Assembly: GCA_905250885.1 (NCBI GenBank)
Contig: CAJNOQ010002614.1
Span: 1 to 23,456 of the forward strand
Direction: 5' to 3'
Source of the DNA: Didymodactylos carnosus
Taxonomy: Eukaryota > Rotifera > Eurotatoria > Philodinida > Philodinidae
DNA: 23,456 nt
Each line of letters opens with the position of its first letter. The first letter of the stretch is position 1. The notes below the pieces were generated by a model that made no database searches, had not been told where the DNA came from, and was given only the letters and a program-made list of their open reading frames with translations. Position numbers and translations under genes: made by a program. Positions 19,425 through 23,456 of the stretch are shown here, piece by piece.

Positions 19425-20930
19425 TTTAATATAATTTTTAATCTAACTTGATAACATCGGCTAGTTTTTTACAGTTGAAATAATTTTAGAATAATGCAAA
19501 ACTATGGTCTATATCATAAACTATTCGAAGAGTAGATTACATTGATGACATTGCATGTATTTACATCTTTGCTGATTATAGGCATGAAATAATCTGATAG
19601 AAAAGTAAGAAAAAAAGCTAATTCTTACTGTATAAGCCACGCCCATATAAAAAACAGAATGATAGCTCACATCATTTTTCTTTTTCCTTCTCTCTTTCTT
19701 TATGTCTTTGTGTATACGTACTGGTCAAAAGAAAAGTAAATTGTTTATAGACATCCTTGAATGCACTTTCTTTTCTATCTCCTCGAATGACACGATTATG
19801 CACTATCAATAAGAATACATCCATGAAACAAATAAAAAGAAAATACTACTAAAAAAGGTATAATTAGAAATATATCCACGAGAAATTTCTTTACCTTGAA
19901 TTCTACTTGATCTTAGTACAGAAAAGAAGCGTAACTATCTGAGGTCGCCCGAATACGATGTACTGTTGTTTGACAGTTCTACAGGAGAGTAGATGTCCAG
20001 TAGAAATTTAGAATTTAAAGCATTTAGAATAAAGACAAGGCTATCGACGACGAAAAACTTAACGGACTAAATATTATATTTCTACGTGCGACTTTCTCCC
20101 AACTTTGACCTCTTCAGGACAGCCTTGGTGTAAGTTCTGATGGGAGACGACTTACCGGAGAGCGATACATTGTATTTAAAAACTCACTAGCGTATTGCAT
20201 CGATAATACGATTAAAGGTTTCATGCACACCGTTTCTGGTTGTGATCCATGGGTTTTAGAGTTAATACGTTGTTTTTAACTATACTGAAGAAACTACTTT
20301 GTGTTCAAATAAAAATAACAGAAGCAGTACTATTGTAGAATGAAATGAACAAAATACTTAAAATTCTAACAGAACAAGCAAGATGAGATATATATATATA
20401 TATATATCAATAATGGTTATTTAGATTGATTTTTATGAAATGTAAGGACGTTTTAAATTGCTAACTAATATGACTCAACAGCACATTGAAAAGTTTCAAA
20501 CGAATTAACGTCGAAGAGGTAAACATTTTTATCTAAATGCTATCTATATTTCTTTTAGCCATATTCTCTTTAAACTTGCTTCACAGCATGAGTGAGTGAT
20601 TTTCAAATAGTTTACAAATTCGTTACAAGTGATCGTTAATTACACATCAAGCAAATATTTCTCTAAAATTCAAATAACAACAATGAAGGCTGTAAAACAG
20701 CAGTTCTTTAGTTTATTAATACGGCTGGGAATAATACCACATAAAATGCTAGACTAGAAGAAATACAAGCTTTTTAGAGAGAGAAGATGTAAAAAAAAGT
20801 ATCAACATAGATATAAAAATTCTGTTACAACAACATTTCTGGATGACAGTAATGAATTAATAGACATAAATATATATGTGGATAATAACAAGTTAACTGT
20901 AGAAATAAATCTGAATAATAAATAATGTGT
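19425..20930. other. Intergenic, upstream of beta-catenin copy B
   Basis: About 1.5 kb without recognised coding. Presumably holds the copy B promoter and the 3' UTR of the mitochondrial-type cyclophilin, plus the (AT)10 run. Confidence 0.55.
20388..20407 (+). repeat. (AT)10 microsatellite
   Basis: A 20-bp pure AT run in the intergenic region upstream of beta-catenin copy B. Confidence 0.9.
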
Positions 20931-22026
20931 CTACTGAAGTACGCCGCAATCTTTAATAACAGCTTTTTTAGATGGTTTTCCACTCTGAGAACCTAAAACG
21001 CCATATAATTCATGCAAAATATTACGCAAAAGTTCTTAGATTTCTTACCTAATTGTTCTAATTTTCTAACAACATCCATTCCTTCTGTAACTTCACCGAA
21101 AACAACCTTGAAGAAATGAATAGAGAAAGTGAAAGATAAACACCTTCTTTCTCGGATCAACTTACATGTTTACCATCTAACCAAGGAGTAGCCACCGTTG
21201 TAATAAAAAACTGAGATCCTAAAACATCAACGTTAATTATAAAGCAAATAGTGACGATTATGTGAATGTTTCACCGTTTGTATTCGGTCCTGCGTTAGCC
21301 ATTGACAATAAACCTTCTTTTGTATGTTTCAATTGAAAATTTTCATCTGGAAATTTGTTTCCGTAAATACTTTTGCCACCAGTACCATTATGATTTGTAA
21401 AATCTCCACCTTGTAACATAAACTGTGGTATTATTCTATGAAATGTTGAATCTTTGTAACCGAATCCTTTTTCACCAGTACAGAGTGCACGAAAGTTCTC
21501 TGAAACACACAACAAGATATTCAACCACAAAATAAAATTCACAAAATGCGTATACCTGCTGTTTTGGGTACCACATCATTGTAGAGCTAGACAATAAAGA
21601 CATATAACGACTGTATTTTAAACATAAAATCAGGTAGCTCAATACTTACTGAAAATGTAATACGTCCAGTTTGAGCACCATCAACACTGACATCGAAAAA
21701 ACAGTTGATTCGATTTTTACCTTTGCTAAATATTCCTAGTCCTCTTCCTTGAATACAATAAATCTGTAAAGTAGAATAAAATATATCAATAATTCACATA
21801 TACCCGTAACTTAAACTGAGCAAGAAATCTAATGGTCATGAATTCTACGAAATAAGCTTCAGTTTGTACAAATGATTTTGACTACATACAAGAGATAGAG
21901 AGGTGTATGAATTCAACTAGCTTTATCATCTTCTAACTTCTTTAACACAAAAAGAAAAGTGGCAGTATAAATGGAGCGCACCTGTCCGGTTGTGGCTGCT
22001 GTTCGTAGAATAGTTCTTGGGAACAT
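20931..22026 (-). CDS. PPIF: Cyclophilin with N-terminal mitochondrial-type presequence
   Basis: Seven exons: 22026-21982, 21763-21650, 21586-21556, 21499-21275, 21218-21166, 21106-21049, 20992-20931. They total 588 nt, 195 aa plus TAG. The cyclophilin domain starts near residue 34 and keeps FHR with R85 (cyclophilin A R55), F90, M91, Q93 and the PWLDGKH tryptophan. The first ~33 residues ([14 protein letters not shown], then [13 protein letters not shown]) have many Arg/Lys, Ser/Thr and Ala and no acidic residue, as in a mitochondrial targeting peptide; human PPIF (cyclophilin D, 207 aa) has one too. Mitochondrial location is inferred. The short first exon rests on a GTGCGC donor, so its exact start is the weakest part. 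Two intron positions (KTA|E and the phase-1 site before GSQSGK) are shared with the other cyclophilin in the window; others differ. It lies 572 bp downstream of beta-catenin copy A. Confidence 0.9.
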
Positions 22027-22597
22027 ATTAATGGATTGAAAAATATATAAACAAAAATCAAATTAATCTACAAGTTAATAATTAAAGATATACAACTGTA
22101 TAAAAACGATAAACATATCCCATAAAAGAAAGGCAAATACAAGTAAAACCCAAAATGAATTGTTTTCTTATATAATAAGGGAAAAAAGAGGCATGTACAA
22201 GTAAACATCCTGACATTAACCTTATCACTATCTGACAACAGAAAAGTTTTCAAGATGAGAACAGTTATATATCTGATATCTAAGTGGAACGGTCTAATAT
22301 CTTTTCAAAGTAGCTCTAATAAACAAAATTATTATAATCTGTTCAAAATTTCACTAAGCAAAAACAGAAGATTAACTAATATATTTGATTATTTAAAAAC
22401 GTATTTACAAAATACAAAAAAACAAGAGTCGATGTGTATCGAGATGTGCACACAAATTTTACTTCATCTGACAAAAAAAATGGGAATAAATGGCTCATAA
22501 ATTTGAGCCTAGTGCGAGAATCTATGTTGTATGATGAATAAATAAAAAAAAAAGTAGAAGATTTCTATTCTATATGCAAAAGCAAATATATGAGAAT
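22027..22597. other. Spacer between beta-catenin copy A and cyclophilin
   Basis: AT-rich. An 81-codon + strand open frame (22255-22500) has Lys/Asn/Leu-rich content typical of chance frames and no recognisable family. Confidence 0.55.
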
Positions 22598-23025
22598 TTA
22601 TAAGTCTGTATCAAACCAAGCAGCCATCTGCGGCGGAGCAGGGCGATGACCATCATTTTGTGTGTTAATTGAAGACATTGGAGATGGTTGTATTTCTCGA
22701 TCACTACCGATACCAAGACCAGCTTCAGTTGAATAATAATTCATAACGGGAACTTCATGAATTTGCTGTTGTTGCATTGGGGGCGGTGTATTACGATAAC
22801 CATTCGAATATACTGATCCATTTATTATACCATTCTGACCATAATGCTGAAAAAAGAGAGCATATTCTTTTTGTCTCTCATTATTCAATATCAATAAAAT
22901 ACTCACATTATTCAACATCTGATCATCTCGATATAAGGCTGATGTTACATCATTCGATAAACGCTTTTTCATGTCATTCGGTTTATCTTCAGATAATCGA
23001 AATAATATTGCAGCTGCATAGGTTG
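22598..23025 (-). CDS. CTNNB1: Beta-catenin copy A, 3' end (partial, continues off right edge)
   Basis: Two terminal exons: 23025-22907 and 22846-22598 (TAA). The first starts in mid-codon and reads [15 protein letters not shown] then [17 protein letters not shown], the last armadillo helix and C-terminal helix of beta-catenin. The final exon encodes 82 residues, rich in Pro, Gln, Asn and Ser, ending in MAAWFDTDL. This matches the conserved end of animal beta-catenins, which binds PDZ proteins. The region is the transactivation domain in known beta-catenins. It cannot be the 3' end of copy B, because it lies upstream of copy B's start codon on the same strand. The 60-nt intron between the exons (22847-22906) is a multiple of three with no stop. 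Upstream exons are not visible in 23026-23456, so they must lie beyond the window. Confidence 0.93.
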
Positions 23026-23456
23026 CTTAAAAAAATGAACAAGTAAAAGCATGTCAGTAATAGTCATTACTTAAAAGACAGGCTTGACGTATTTAAGGGT
23101 ACTCATCCCCTCATTTTGGGCTTTTCGTAGAAATGTTGTGAAATAAAAACTAAAACTCACTAAGGCTTCGTATTTTCAGAATTGATTGAAATCTCAGTGG
23201 CGCACTTTTTCGTTTTTGTTTCAAGTTTTTAACTATTGTCGTTCGCCAGCTCTCCGAAAAACTCGTGTTTTCATTTGACCACATTACCACCCCCTTAAAT
23301 TTCTTCCGATCGAGTTAAAAATTTTATCAGAGGTACTCAAGGTCGTAGCGCAGAGGTATAACTGGAATTTTGTTTTAGACCTTTCTTTACCAAGTAACAG
23401 GATTTCTAAAATGGGCTCTTGAAAGTTTTTCGGTATTTTTCCTATAACTCTCGGTA
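23026..23456. other. Intron of beta-catenin copy A running off the window
   Basis: No armadillo coding found on the - strand. From about 23090 the texture changes to a less AT-rich sequence that may be an unidentified repeat. Confidence 0.5.

Noticed and set aside
19103-19429. 108-codon + strand frame opposite beta-catenin copy B exon 1
   Set aside because: It is the reverse of the Q/H-rich coding exon; its V/D runs come from CAA/CAT repeats read backwards.
22255-22500. 81-codon + strand open frame between beta-catenin A and the cyclophilin
   Set aside because: K/N/L-rich composition as expected by chance in AT-rich DNA, no recognised motif, and it lies antisense in the beta-catenin 3' flank.
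16722-23025. Single scrambled beta-catenin gene (C-terminal exons moved upstream)
   Set aside because: Each part has an adjacent cyclophilin in the same order, which fits tandem duplication better; copy A's exon opens in mid-codon, implying further exons to the right.

Overview
This window looks like nuclear DNA of a small metazoan. It is AT-rich, with many short GT-AG introns (mostly 50-160 bp), compact multi-exon genes, the standard genetic code, and animal-specific families (fukutin, beta-catenin). The compactness, codon choice and Q/H-rich stretches would suit a rotifer such as a bdelloid, but nothing in the sequence proves the taxon. No rRNA, ordinary tRNA, CRISPR array or bacterial-type operon was seen.

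Layout. (1) 425-13241, + strand: 14 exons of a WD40-repeat gene of the WDR49/WDR64 type, whose 5' end lies left of the window. All its introns are short except one of about 9.7 kb (1117-10817). (2) Nested in that intron on the - strand, 1810-5118: a seven-exon fukutin homologue (496 aa) with an N-terminal membrane anchor and the WYR...QDADFG nucleotidyltransferase motif. Its own longest intron holds a tRNA-like, SINE-type insertion, and its 3' UTR holds a 64-bp near-perfect palindrome. The rest of the host intron is non-coding, with a (CA)28 microsatellite and a 233-bp direct repeat (about 99% identical) at 6767-6999 and 10549-10781. (3) 13242-15527: intergenic, with one clear hAT-type MITE (14453-14910) flanked by a perfect 8-bp target duplication. 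(4) 15528-23456, - strand: a beta-catenin/cyclophilin pair present twice in tandem. In transcription order these are the 3' end of beta-catenin copy A (22598-23025, continuing off the right edge), a cyclophilin with a mitochondrial-type presequence (20931-22026), a second beta-catenin copy B (16722-19424), and a cytosolic-type 165-aa cyclophilin (15528-16269).

Most notable is beta-catenin copy B. It keeps the DSGIHSG phosphodegron and the armadillo repeats, including the two lysines that contact TCF. It has no recognisable alpha-catenin-binding segment and stops at the end of armadillo repeat 12, so it has no C-terminal transactivation domain. Copy A keeps that domain, ending in AWFDTDL. This suggests functional splitting of beta-catenin after tandem duplication, with the linked cyclophilins also split by compartment.
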